Shown here in pieces: positions 12,870 to 25,469 of a stretch of 64,000 nt of DNA (positions within the stretch are counted from its first letter, which is position 1; every line of letters starts with the position of its first letter). Source of the stretch: Elysia crispata (lineage: Eukaryota > Mollusca > Gastropoda > Plakobranchidae). Under the pieces are notes generated by a model. That model was not told the DNA's origin. It did no database searches and worked only from the letters and a program-made list of their open reading frames with translations. A program made the translations under genes and the position numbers. The DNA is taken from contig JAWDGP010003945.1 of assembly GCA_033675545.1 (NCBI GenBank), forward strand, positions 212,613 through 276,612, read 5' to 3'.

Positions 12870-14085
12870 TCAGAGTTTCAATCAATCAAGTGCCCTGCCC
12901 TGTAGCGTAGGCGATCATGACTTTCCATGCATCTCTAACCCTCGCAGTTTCGTGCATCGGTCACTCGTGCTACATTTAGCCATTTTGTCAGTCCATCCAA
13001 CATCTCTAACCCTCGCAGTTTCGTGCATCGGTCACTCGTGCTACATTTAGCCATTTTGTCAGTCCATCCAACATCTCTAACCCTCGCAGTTTCGTGCATC
13101 GGTCACTCGTGCTACATTTAGCCATTTTGTCAGTCCATCCAACATCTCTAACCCTCGCAGTTTCGTGCATCGGTCACTCGTGCTACATTTAGCCATTTTG
13201 TCAGTCCATCCAACATCTCTAACCCTCGCAGTTTCGTGCATCGGTCACTCGTGCTACATTTAGCCATTTTGTCAGTCCATCCAACATCTCTAACCCTCGC
13301 AGTTTCGTGCATCGGTCACTCGTGCTACATTTAGCCATTTTGTCAGTCCATCCAACATCTCTCCTCACTATTTGCCCTGCTGCGTTTTTCTTCAATCATT
13401 CCCGTTGTCACAAGATGTTCTAGTTTCTCTCTTCACATAACATGACCCAAAAACGTTGTCTGGCCTTTTATGCATTCTATTAATGAGTGACCTTCTGTCT
13501 GGTTTCTTTTGCAGCTGTTTTGAAATGGTCCAGGCCTCGCATCCAATTATCAGTACGGTTTTTATATGACTACATGGTTGTTCTTGTTGTGTGGATGTAT
13601 AATATGTTCGAAATTTATTTATTTCTTAGTACCAATTTCATTTTCTAGAAACTCATTTTTGCTTGCGCTATTTTTGATGCGATTTTAGTCATTTGCGTCC
13701 ATCACTTGATATTAGAGTACCAAAGACTTAGCATTTGAATCGATCCCTTTAATTGAGTTTGATTTTTTTTTCCCGTTGATAAAGAAATTAATCTGCAGAC
13801 GCTTATTTTTTCGACTGAAGACCATTACTTCTGTCTTTTTGTTGTTCCATTTCAACCTTTTCTTTCTACTTTTTTCTTCAGCAATGTCTAATAATCGTGG
13901 CAAGTTGGGTTTTTTCCTGCAATGAATGCAGTGACGTCAGCGTATCTCAGGTTGTTTAGGTTGCGCCCTCCAACTTTATTTCCTGGACATCTTTCTAGTT
14001 TTCGAAGACTGAGAAAAGCTTTGGGGAAAACACACGTCTTTGTAATAGGCATATCTATGAACCAAGTAATATTTTTTTAAATGAG
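12870..14085 (-). mobile_element. antisense non-LTR retrotransposon (LINE) remnant, reverse transcriptase half
   Basis: On the minus strand, decayed reverse transcriptase sequence runs from about 14085 down to 12870. It contains LNNLRYADVTAFIA around 13960, where the catalytic YADD box has become YADV. Next comes EEKSRKKRLKWNNKKTEVMV (about 13880-13820), matching the conserved LxxNxxKTE segment after the palm. Further down come HVMRRE-type sequence, LTKWLNVARVTDA and the terminal WKVMIAYATGQGT pattern. Frameshifts and stops interrupt it throughout. The 3' portion aligns by eye with the copy at 41400-41845, so both derive from one family. The 5' half is missing. An internal tandem array (12930-13355) arose from the element's own sequence. 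Confidence 0.8.
12930..13355. repeat. 71-bp tandem array inside the LINE remnant, 6 copies
   Basis: Near-identical 71-bp units start at 12930, 13001, 13072, 13143, 13214 and 13285, with a partial unit at 13356. The minus strand of each unit carries the LINE-derived coding phrase LDGLTKWLNVARVTDA. Because 71 is not a multiple of three, each copy shifts the frame, showing the expansion happened after coding was lost or destroyed it. Confidence 0.97.
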
Positions 14086-14119
14086 CTGATTTCCTCATCA
14101 ACTCGCTTTGCTTGTCTGT

Positions 14120-14538
14120 TTTCAGTTCATGTATTTGATCACTCGCATTGCTGCTGTTTGTTCTCAGTACACGTTTTTAATCACTCGCATTGCTGATGTC
14201 TCTTCCCAGTACATGTTTTTGATGACTCGTAGATCTTTTATACGTACCATCAACTGTGTGAGTTGTGTGATTATCTTATCATGTCATATTCGTAGATCTT
14301 TTATATGTACCATCAACTGTGTGAGTTGTGTGATTATCTTATCATGTCATACTCGTAGATCTTTTATATGTACCATCAACTGTGTGAGTTGTGTGATTAT
14401 CTTATCATGTCATACTCGTAGATCTTTTATACGTACCATCAACTGTGTGAGTTGTGTGATTATCTTATCATGTCATACTCGTAGATCTTTTATATGTACC
14501 ATCAACTGTGTGAGTTGTGTGATTATCTTATCATGTCA
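14120..14538. repeat. 63-bp tandem array (5 copies) preceded by a ~50-bp repeat
   Basis: From 14224 to 14538 there are five copies of a 63-bp unit starting ACTCGTAGATCTTTTATA and containing CAACTGTGTGAGTTGTGTG. From 14120 to 14223 lie about two copies of a different ~50-bp unit with ATCACTCGCATTGCTG. Because 63 is divisible by three, a 152-codon + strand frame (14108-14566) stays open and repeats RRSFICTINCVSCVIILSCH. It has no promoter, splice or family support and is probably not a gene. Confidence 0.95.
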
Positions 14539-14566
14539 TGATCATAGTAATGAAAAAAAAAAGTGA

Positions 14567-17041
14567 CAAGAAAAGCTCTCTTTGGTTTCAGACATCCATT
14601 TATTGGGTAAATCAGTAATGACATAGACATATTCTGCAGAGTCACAGTAATAAATAAAGTAAATTAGAAAGGCCCATGTTATAAGCATTATGAATGTTTC
14701 ATGACAATCCCAAAGAAACAATACCAGTTAACTAAGGCTGCTGTGTACAACCTGTTCTAGTTTTGCTGGAAGCCAAATCAGTTATAGGCTGCATAGTTAA
14801 ATCTCATTGTAAAATCAAAAGAGTGGCTGGAATCTTTCCAGCGCTTACGAATAAATAATACATACATGTAACATCAAAAATGTGACTGGAGCAGATTTAA
14901 GAATTAAAATATCTGGTCATTTATAAAAGCTTTTTCAAGTGAATTATCAGCTATGCCAATTAGTTAAGCTCTGAGATGTTCCATTTTCTCATGTGCATAA
15001 AGACTGGCAATGTTTAACAAAGCAACATCCATACGCCAAAATTTAACATTAACTGTCCTGATTATCATTTCAGTTTTGCTGAAGCAACATCAATAAGCAT
15101 TTAAGATTTAGTTAGTGTGTTTCTGAATTATTCTGATTAGAATAATTGAGCAAAAGTGAGCTACATTTCAACTCTTACTACTATTAATGCAGGGCATTAA
15201 AAAATTTAAATCTCATTTCCTCTTGAGTGGTTAGTTTTCAGAATCCATAAGTAGAATCCGTGTTTTGATGCGAGGTCATAATAGAAAATGGTTTTTCCAG
15301 CAAACTGTGTGAGGGTTAAAAAATTGAATGATTCAAGCCTAGAACTGTGTCACAACATCACACCTTAGAAAGGACAAGTTCCACTCTTACCCCAATTGCT
15401 ATATATTTGCAGTAAATAAGTCATGGGCTTCACATGAAATAAAGCTAGCTGGAAAGTGTATAAAGTAGTAACATTCCAATATAAATTAAAAGGAAAATGA
15501 GAGGCAACTTGACAGTCAAATATTAAAATTGGAATGAAAAGATAAATAACTGACAACTAACAAGTCAACTCGTTCAATGTTCAATCAATGCAAAGCTATA
15601 GAAAGCTATATGTCAATCATCATTAATTCATTCATTGGTCTTTGGTGATATCTTAGCACGTAAATCAAAAGTAATAGTCTAGAAATTAAGAAGTTCACAG
15701 CCAGGATTAGCTTCTCCGGTTCTGGGTACATCATGGCTGTGGATTTATTAAATGCTGTACAAGAAGATATTTCACCCAAAATGTTCTGAATTAGGCCACT
15801 CCATACATTAAATTTATATAAAATTAAGAAAAATGAAAAATTTGGCAGACTAAGGAAAATAATTGTCAATACTGATTAAACAACCTGTCTAAATGTTTTT
15901 GGTATGTAAATGCAGATGTATAGTATCCAAACATTTAATATAAAAAAGATAAAAGTATGGTACTACAGATTATCATTTTAATAAAAAGGTGTATTTATAA
16001 TCACAAAAATTATTTGATGCCATTTCTGATTTAATATGTGTCCTATTTCACAACTCAACTTTACCTTAAATAAATCTGAAACTAAGACTACACATTTCTA
16101 GGAATGAACAAAATAAAAAGAGAACTGAATCAAATCAGCCAATTTTAATAGAGTTTAGACTGCCTCTTAGAACACTGTTTATGTGAAAAAAGTTCACTTT
16201 TTGAATCTTTTGAAAGAGAAGTAATTTAGATAATTTGATGAAATTGCCATGCAAATCTTGTGACTGAAATTCAACACATATGATATGATTGAAATAATGA
16301 TGATACTGACTCTAAAATTTGTACATACAGTTGAAGTAATGACAATTACAAATATAGCTGATGTTAATAAATGTAGTTTTAGGCACCCGTAAAAAAAGGC
16401 TTACATTCTTGCTCAAATACCTTACCTTACTCTCACTTACATATCTCACTGCTTTCTCATATATTTTAAATCAAAAAAGTTCTGTAACAGTTGAGCAACA
16501 AAATTGTTACATTTAATGGATTAAAGCACTGACATTTCATGTCATGGTCAAAGCATTAATATAACTTCTTTTTTCATAATTCCTCTTCTCATGCATAACT
16601 TTTCTTCTCGCCAAGACACAATAAATGTACAATAAGTTCTGCGTTAAGATACACTATGTAAAATATAACATTATATTTATGACCTCACAAGTCAGTGTAT
16701 ATCTGACTATATTACAGACATCCCTAAAAGTTAGCATATTTATGACTCTGAAAGAGACTCCTTTACAAAAGCTATTGTTTACCTCTCTCTGAGATAGGCA
16801 TTCTTTAACATAAATTGGGAAAATTGATTCTAAACAAATATCTCTTTGTAGGCCATTGTGTATCTGGCAATAAGACAAGCATCTCTTAACATCGATCATT
16901 GTACAGAAAAATACATGAGGTAAACCGAAATCAATTTAGATCCCCACCTTTGTTTTTACTCAAAAAAATTCCTTGACCAAATCAAAATATTACTGTAATT
17001 CCTAGAACTTCGGGTTATTAGTCACATGCTCTACTGTCTAA
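14567..17041. other. AT-rich intergenic sequence
   Basis: About 2.5 kb with no recognised coding exon, RNA or transposon on either strand. The open frames at 15365-15556, 15606-15869 and 16654-16899 (minus) lack family resemblance. From about 16660 scattered phrases related to the 40-bp satellite downstream appear (for example CTCTAAGACATGCATCTCTT). Confidence 0.55.
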
Positions 17042-17069
17042 CTGACTCTAAGACATGCATCTCTTAATA

Positions 17070-17639
17070 CTTGACTGACTTACTTGACTTAGGGCCTTCC
17101 GCGTCTCAGTCCTCCGACGGGGGCGCTTCGGCAGCTTTTCGGATTCTCGTCGACAGTTCTCTCCATTGCTGTCTGTTCTGGGCGATGCATCTTAGGTGTT
17201 CGAGGTCTTCCCTAGTTGTGAGTTGTAGTGTTTTCTTGTAGTCTTGATAGGTCTTTGTTGAGGACGACTGGTAGTGTTGTTAAAGGGCGGCCCCGAAACT
17301 TTTTTCCGTGTGTGGCGAAATAGCTGTTCATTGATTTATTAGCAGGTATTTCAATATTTCTTCTAAGTATGTGCCCGAAAAGGCGCCACCTGTTCTCAAG
17401 TATATAAATAGAAAGGGGGTGTTCCTCGCACTTGTTGTAAAGAGATGAATTTGTGATTTTAACGGGGTATTTGATGTTGAGAACTTTCCTTAGCTGTTTA
17501 CGATGAAATGCATTTAATTTTTCTTCTTCAGATTTTGTCAGTGCCCAGGTGCCGCAGTTGTAGACAAGTATTGATTTTACGAGCGACCTGTATAATTTCA
17601 GCTTGGTCTTTCTCTTAATACAGACTTTTCTATATGTAT
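17070..17639 (-). mobile_element. 5'-truncated LINE insertion with 28-bp target-site duplication
   Basis: The minus strand encodes the C-terminal part of a non-LTR retrotransposon ORF2. It includes KLKLYRSLVKSILVYNCGTW (thumb region), ALTKSEEEKLNAFHRKQLRK and ENRWRLFGHILRR. A +1 frameshift near 17255 leads to the final LTTREDLEHLRCIAQNRQQW and RIRKAAEA before a stop near 17107. A perfect 28-bp direct repeat flanks the element at 17042-17069 and 17640-17667, beginning CTGACTCTAAGACATGCATC, as expected for target-primed insertion. The host sequence is satellite-like. The closing motif is shared with the short copy at 43938-44099, so both belong to one family, distinct from the LINE at 12.9-14.1 kb. 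Confidence 0.88.
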
Positions 17640-17859
17640 CTGACTCTAAGACATGCATCTCTTAATATAGACTTTTCTATATCCGACTGTAGGACATGCA
17701 CATCCTCACACATATTACTGTAAATAACTAAACAAGGAATCCCTTTTACATAAACTACTGTACATCTGATCATGGAATGGACGTCCCTAAGGATAGATCA
17801 TTGTGCATCTGTCTTACAATTAATCATCCCTTAATGCAGACCATTACCTATCTTCTTCT

Positions 17860-18900
17860 AAGACAGGTATCTCTAACACAGACCATTGCCTCCCTTCCTA
17901 AGCCAGTATCTCTAATACAGACCATTGTCTACCTCCCTAAGACAGGTATCTCTAACACATACCATTGCCTACCTCCCTAAGACAGGTATCTCTAACACAG
18001 ACCATTGCCTACCCTCTAAGACAGGTATCTCTAACACAGACCATTGCCTACCTTCCTAAGATAGGTATCTCTAACAAAGATCATTGCCTATCTTCCTCTA
18101 AGACAGGTATCTCTAACAAAGACCATTGCCTATCTTCTTCTAAGACAGGTATCCCTAACACAGACCATTGCCTTCCTCCCTAAGACAGGTATCTCTAACA
18201 CAGACCATTGCCTTCCTTCCTAAGACAGGTATCTCTAACACAGACCATTGCCTACCTCCCTAAGACAGGTATCTCTAACACAGACCATTGCCTACCTCCC
18301 TAAGACAGGTATCTCTAACACAGACCATTGCCTTCCTTCCTAAGACAGGTATCTCTAACACAGACCATTGCCTTCCTTCCTAAGACAGGTATCTCTAACA
18401 CAGACCATTGCCTTCCTTGCTAAGACAGGTATCTCTAACAAAGACCATTGCCTATCTTCCTCTACGACAGGTATCTCTAACAAAGACCATTGCCTATCTT
18501 CCTCTAAGACAGGTATCTCTAACAAAGACCATTGCCTATCTTCCTCTAAGACAGGTATCTCTAACAAAGACCATTGCCTATCTTCCTCTAAGACAGGTAT
18601 CTCTAACACAGACCATTGCCTATCTTCCTCTAAGACAGGTATCTCTAACACAGACCATTGCCTTCCTTCCCTAAGACAGGTATCTCTAACAAAGACCATC
18701 GCCTTCCTTGCTAAGACAGGTATCTCTAACAAAGACCATTGCCTTCCTTGCTAAGACAGGTATCTCTAACAAAGACCATTGCCTTCCTTCCTAAGACAGG
18801 TATCTCTAACACAGACCATTGCCTATCTTCCTCTAAGACAGGTATCTCTAACACAGACCACTGCTTATCTTCCTCTAGGACAGCTATCTTTAACATAGAC
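17860..18900. repeat. 40-42-bp satellite array, about 25 copies
   Basis: Unit TAAGACAGGTATCTCTAACA followed by CAGACCATTGCC plus a variable TACCTCCC, TTCCTTCC or TATCTTCCTC end, giving 40- and 42-bp versions. The 42-bp type clusters at about 18430-18660. Diverged units extend left to about 16700 and right to about 19120. Open frames on both strands merely translate the repeat. Confidence 0.97.
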
Positions 18901-21277
18901 CATCATTTTTCACACATATTATTCTTAATCTATCTCTAAAAGTAAAACAGGAGAAACTTCAAATGGACCAGAGCATGCCTGATTTTGGGATGGGTATTCC
19001 ATTCTAAGATAGGTATCCCTTAACAAGGAACATTGTAAATTTGACTACAATTTAAGTAAATCAAATCACCGAATTTGTATATCTGACTCTAAGATAGGTT
19101 TCCATTGTGTATGTTATTTCAGGATATACATGCCTCAGCTTCCAGTGATCAAAAAATTTTCTTCAGGGCTTGAAAAATGTAAAATTGAAATGAGCCAGCA
19201 CCAACAAATATTTATATAAACTTGGCTGAATTATAGTCATCAGCTGAAGAATTTAGAATTGACAGCAAACAAATCTGTAAATGTATTTGCAAAAGAAAAA
19301 AAAATATATTTTGGGCACATGAGAAATGGAAAAGTAAATATAAACAATCTGTAAAAAATTATGAGATATATGCATAACCAAAAGATTATACTATGATTTG
19401 TAATGCTCAAATGCTAAATTGCATTTAAAAAAAAAACAAAAACAATATATTGTTTTATTACACTATGTGTTAACATAATTGTCATACTTCAAAAAACAGA
19501 AGTAAAAAAATATTTGGGCACCTATTTCAACAAAAGTAGTAGTTCATTTACATCTAATACCTAAATTAAAATTACATGAACAATATTATGATATGGAAAT
19601 TTGCATAAAAACTCCATTAAAAAAAAAAAACAACAGAAACATTTCTTAAGGTTCAGAAGGTGTTGAAATTCTGTAAGATGACACAAAAATTACAGAAAAC
19701 ATGATAAGTAGTCATTAATGGCACATTGATTGCTGTGGTGTAACTTTTGCATAACTTGTATATGTTTTCCTGTTAAGAGAAACTTAACAAAAAAGAAAGG
19801 AAAAAAAACCACCTCAAGAGAAGATTACGTTTATAGGCTTTTAGATTGGCCAATGTGTAAAAAAATACTTAATAGACCTAGCTTTGCTTGATGTGCTTAA
19901 TGGTGTTACCCTAAACAGTGATAGAAAAAGCAAGCTTTGTCTTTCACCAGACCTAATAGATCTGACAGACTATAAACATGTCCGTTTATTTTTTAAATTT
20001 TTTAAGTTTACCATACATTTTTTGCTCTGTTTGAAAAAAAGGACAAACAAAAACATACAGGTAGGTAAAGTGAACACCAATGAGTTCAAAGCACTGCGAG
20101 GCAAAAGAAGGGGGGCGTAAACTAAATCTTTGGGACTCCTTTTTTCTTTAATTACAAAAGTACAAATTGTGCAAAAAAACAATTGTCATTGTTTGACAAT
20201 GAACCTTTTCACATGATTAACATGGCATAGTTACACCTTATTTTTATTACTTCAGTAACAGAAAAGATCCATACATTGCTTCAAAGACATAAGATGAAAA
20301 GCCTCTTTGATTGGTAATTATTGTTAAAGTTTTGTAAGGCGTAATTAGAAGAGTAGAAGGCAATAGGACATCTCCAGAGAAAGTAAGAGAATATCAAGGT
20401 AACATTCTGCGCAGCGTGTTCCTCCTGCATTAAAAGCTCAGATTTAAGCTATGAGCACAGGCAAAGTATAGAAATTTGAAGACAAAGGGGGCAAATCTTT
20501 CTCACACAGTGATAACATCAAAGAGAATGGCAGTGCAATGGGTTCTACGAACCCAAGTTTAGAGAAAATGAAGCAATCCATCAGCTCATAAAAGGTGGCT
20601 ATAATATCATACAAGAAGCCCAGAGTATAAGCTTAAACATTAACATCAACCCAATTGCAGAAATGATTCTTGGTGCTGCTTACATCGCCAAGATCAAGTG
20701 GCTATCACCAAAATACACATCAGGAATCACGAAAAGACAACTCAAAGACGCATCCGTCCTTTTTATAAAAATAATTCTAGCCTTCTGATGATCACCCAGT
20801 CTCGAGCATGCTGCGTGCTGATTGCCATAAGAATTAGAGCAAGCTTTTTGCATAGGACAACTACATAATACAAACAATTATTAGACAGGTTTATTGCTTT
20901 TCAAAGAACAAATAAAATCAACTTACATTGAATGTTTAGCATCTGAACAGAGTTTGAAAAAAGGAAATAGTGAAAGATTGGCTAATTGAAAAAAAAGTTT
21001 CATACATTAATCAAAACAAAAAGTAAATTGATAAAGATTATGAAAGGAGCAAATCATAAAAAAAAGTGTGAACTTGCTTTTTAAAACAGAGTAGTAGAAA
21101 CTTTAGCATTGCACATTGATCTACAATAGTAAATAATGTGTAATGAAAAATACAGTAGGACAAGTGGCAGCCCAGGTCCATTTAAGAGTGCTCCAGAATT
21201 AAATGTTGAAAAGAAATTATATGTGTCAAGAGTTCCATCACTTTCTTGAAAAAACTTATCACCCATTCAATAAAAAC
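18901..21277. other. AT-rich intergenic sequence between the satellite and the biotin ligase-like gene
   Basis: Diverged satellite units reach about 19120. The remainder is AT-rich with many A/T homopolymers and no recognised gene. Confidence 0.6.
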
Positions 21278-21283
21278 TTTATT
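21278..21283 (-). terminator. candidate polyadenylation signal AATAAA
   Basis: Minus-strand AATAAA lies 107 bases past the stop codon of the biotin ligase-like gene (stop 21392-21390), a plausible position for its poly(A) signal. Confidence 0.5.
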
Positions 21284-21389
21284 ATTTTTCTGTTGCTTTT
21301 TTTTTTTTGGAGAAGACCACAATCGCAATGTAGCCCATCTCTGGGAATCATTATTCTCAGATTTACACAAAAACTCTGCAAATACTTCA

Positions 21390-24300
21390 TCAACATGTCA
21401 AGAGAGAATCTGCAATCTGTTGCACAAAAGCTTCCCGCTTGAATCTGTCCTCTGTTAATCTCTGAATTTCCTCTTCAACCTGACTAGCTGAGGATGTGGA
21501 GAGTGGGGAGTCTATTCCTATGTCATACCCTATCAAAGTGATGCAACTATTGGCACCGATACAAGATTTGATTGTGCACGCTGCAATGCTTGGTTTCGTG
21601 ACACGGTCTGTCTCACTGTAAACAGCCCAGACTTTTGCTTTGCCAGGAGTCAAAGAGAGAGTTTTTTCTGATTTAGCATTGGTTTCCTGCTCCTGTTGAG
21701 ACTGGTCTTTGCTTTGATTATCTTGGAGAGATACACTGCTCTCTGCTAACATAGCCTTCTCATCCTCAAAAAACTGAAAACATATATGCTCAGAAGGAAA
21801 AACAATAGTATCTGCTTGGGGCAAAGACAAAGAAGCCTGATCAGCCCTAGAACTGGGTGAGGTCCCTGTTGAAAGCTTACTCAACCTTTCAGCGCAAGAC
21901 TTGATGTCAGTCAGGGATTCTTCAAGTGTATCTGTAGTGTGAGGCTGAGGGGAAGACAAAGTGGGCTCTCCTGGAATGGTGGGCAGAGTTGCTTTTACAC
22001 GCACCGTTGAAAAGTCAGTGTGGCTCTGCGACAGTTGAAGGGTAAACTCTTTCAGTGGAATGTCTGAGACAGAAAAAAACAACAAAAAGATCCCAAGATC
22101 CGTTAATTTCCCTATTTTTTTTTTAAGATAAAGAGTATTTTATTGATAAAAACAAAAACTACTTTAGAGGTGAATCTGAAAAGTAGAGACGCAATTTGCT
22201 TTCTTTCATTTTCTTACAAATAATTGTTTTTACAAAAAATTAAAGTAAAAAAACTAAATTGACAGCTCAAGTCATGTCTTAAATTTGGACTCCTTCTCGT
22301 AAACATAAATAAAGAAACATTTTACACAGATCTGGCAGCCATGTTAACTCTTGTTTACTTGTATGAGAAAAGCTCTAGATGATCTGCAATTAAATCTTCT
22401 CAGTGATTTTATAATAGCACTGCAGACAGGTCAATAACACTTAAAATTTAAAGACATTTTGAAAAGTCGGTTAGTTGTATGAAAAAGCTCATCTATATTT
22501 ATTTAACAAAGCATGTCAATCGTCAAACAGGTCTATAACTCATTCACAATGATATGATTTACTTCACTTCTGTTTCACATACTCTGACTATTGGAGTCTT
22601 GACTGAAAGTAGCAATAATATGATGCCGTCAAAAATTTCCATCCACTTTCTTTTACAAATAATAGATACATACTCAGTGATTTTGCTACGAAAAGTGAAC
22701 CCTGACCAGAGGCGAGCACTTTCCCATCATGGCTGAGGAATGTGTTCAGCTTAGAGCTTACAAGTGCTGGATTGGCCAGAGGTTCCGGAAGAATCAGCAG
22801 TGAGCAAGTCCTCATCCAGTCATCTGGTAAAGCAGAATTAAACAGAAATGAAAAACTAGTGATCTAAAATCTCCCAAGGCTTTCACATATGGGAATAATT
22901 AGGTAAGGCTCATTTCAGATTATCTGGGATTTCTCCCACATTCTTTTTTTTTTTTTTATCAATTCTTTTTCAAGGTGTAATTTGTTAGTACATTGATTTA
23001 AATACAACACATTCTGGCAAATTTTTTTTTTTAAATTAAAAAGCTCTTGATATTAACTAAGGATCTGTATGAATGAGAGCCCAAAGCTATAAACATGTAG
23101 ATGTTACACTTCATAATCTTAAACAAAACTTCAATAACAGAGAAATTCGATTAAAGTTTGAAAATGATTTTAGCAATTACATTATCTTTTGATGCCAAAA
23201 ATATTGGGGAAGAATTGCACAATCTTGTCAATTACATTCTCTATATAACCATTGATTGTAGGTGCACAGATTGGATAAACAAAATGAAAAAAAGGATGGG
23301 AACTGAAATCTGAAAGAAAAAAAAAACAGCAAAAAAAAAACACAAATAATTTTCTTCATACAGCAGGGAATTTTAAATGTTTGAGGAAGCTGTGTTCGAC
23401 CTTTCAATGGCAATAACCATGTTAAATAAATGTCTAAAAAATTGTTTGCCTTATTTGTTTTTTATCACTATTAAAGAATAGAAAACCAGTTTTTGAAATA
23501 ACTATTGTTTAAAAATGAATATATGCTGGGTTTTTTTCGTTTTTTTTTTTTTGTTTGTTTGTTTTCTGCTACTGTTTTGGTTGTCTTCCTTTTGATTATT
23601 TTTTTTAGCAATGAATTTCTTACTTTAAAAACACCCTTTCCTTCTGAGTTCCCTGGATACTACCAGGTGGCAGGCTTGGGACCGTCTTTGGCCTATTTAA
23701 AAGATGAGCCCTGAAAAGGGCTTTTGGTGAAAAATTCTTTTAAAGTTGATTGAGTCTTATTTACCCTGGAAAAAGTTGTATATTTTAGTTTGTTTGGAGA
23801 TTTTTAGGGCAATCTTATTTAATATGGAAGATAGTTCTCCTAACATGTCACTTGACATAATCCCTTTCTCCTCTGCTTTGGATAAAGCTTAGAAGAGTTT
23901 TGATAGCTTGTATTGCCCTCGAGTGCTTGGTGGTTTTGGATCGTCAGACTGAGTATCTGTTTCTTCTTCCTCTTCATCTTTTTCCTAGAGATTCTGGAGT
24001 ATTTCCTCTCCTGAGACATCTCTTCGGTTGTGTGGACCGTTTGTTCCACCGAAAAAAACATGTCTGGAGCAACACCATTGTGACAATCACTCAAACAGGT
24101 TGTCCACATCAATGTCACCTTTCTCATATGGGTTAGGACTTGGATCTTCAGTCGTTGTGAATCCACAGTGATCACAGCAGTTTTGAATTGTTTGTTCCGT
24201 CACTCTTTTCCAAGCAGTCCGAAGGTCATACATGGTATCAAGTATTGGCATATCAAAGAAGCTTATCTCTTGCGTATCGTTCATGTAAACCCTTCACTTT

Positions 24301-25430
24301 TCCAGCACTATCTTTCAGTGAGGCTTTTTAAGTGCTGCAATTATGCCATGATTGCAGGGCTGTGTGATTGTGATGTTGTATTTGGTGGCAATTGAACAAT
24401 TCTGGCTTTCAAGTCATTTATCACTGGGTGAGCTGGGCAATTATCGATGATGACATCAACTTGTCCTCCATCTTTGTGGAACTTGTAATCTAGCTTTCTA
24501 ACCCATGATTCAAACAGGGTGGCAGTCATCCATGCTTTGCTGCTAGATGCATATTCAAGTGGCAGCTGTTTGCAGTGTTTAAAACATCAAGGTTTGGCAA
24601 ATTTGCCGATGGCAAGCGATAACAACTTTTCATTCGTCATAATAGCAGCTACCAGCACTGTCAGTTTTTGCTTCGCCTCCAAATACACTGTCTTGTAAGA
24701 GATTCCATATCATTTTTTGGAGCGATCAATCCAACCCGAGTTGGCTTTAAAATCAGCTCTGAGTGTTTGTCCAATCTCTTCTGTTTTGGATTACAGAATC
24801 AGGCCAGATACTGGAAAAGGCATTGCTCGCTTGTTTAAACCATTGAAACAATGCTTTCTCAACCTCTTCATTATTGAGAAGCCTGGGCGCTTTCTATCTG
24901 GCTGACAGTCTACATTTTCTATGTTATCCCTATTATTTACGTAGTTTCACAGAGACACGCAGAACTTGTTTGAGAGAGGTGTTGAAATTTGCCCCAGAGC
25001 TGGAGGGATGCAAGATAGTGTTAAGTGTGTCATTGAGATTGTTGATCACCTGGACGAGTGTTAATGTTAGACAGATCTACATATGTGATCTTGGGAAAAT
25101 TTTGCAAAATATTTGGTGTGATATTTCTGATGAAGACCTACCTTGTGTTTTTTTGTCGTTTTGGTCCCTATGCTTGACAAAAGACTGTTCGATGAATGCA
25201 TGTTATAACTTCGCACGAGTTCAAAGAAAAAGTAGCGAAAGTGAAGACTCAAAGAGAAATATGGCATCGGAAAAGAAAAAGTGTTCGAGGAATTCTTGAT
25301 TTCGAGGGACTTGTCTTTGACCAAATCCTGTTCCACTGTAGTTGTTTTCTCTCACAATCTTAAGTTCTGTACGACTGACCATTTAATAAAGGAATGCCTG
25401 AGAGAGAGAGAGACAGAGACAGAGAGAGAC

Positions 25431-25469
<39 letters not shown>

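Noticed and set aside
17860..18900. Possible CRISPR array
   Set aside because: Head-to-tail units with no unique spacers, in a eukaryotic context; simple satellites. The same holds for the other arrays.
17777..18939. Open frames of 60-128 codons with repeated QTIAYLP/ISNTDHCL text
   Set aside because: Both strands translate the 40-42-bp satellite; no independent evidence of coding.
20680..20877. 65-codon minus-strand frame as an extra exon of the ligase-like gene
   Set aside because: The gene already stops at 21390 with a poly(A) signal at 21278; no acceptor or similarity supports continuation.
24087..24529. Host gene coding a DDE-domain protein
   Set aside because: The motif is Tigger transposase and the frame is broken by stops and frameshifts around it, so it is a transposon pseudogene.
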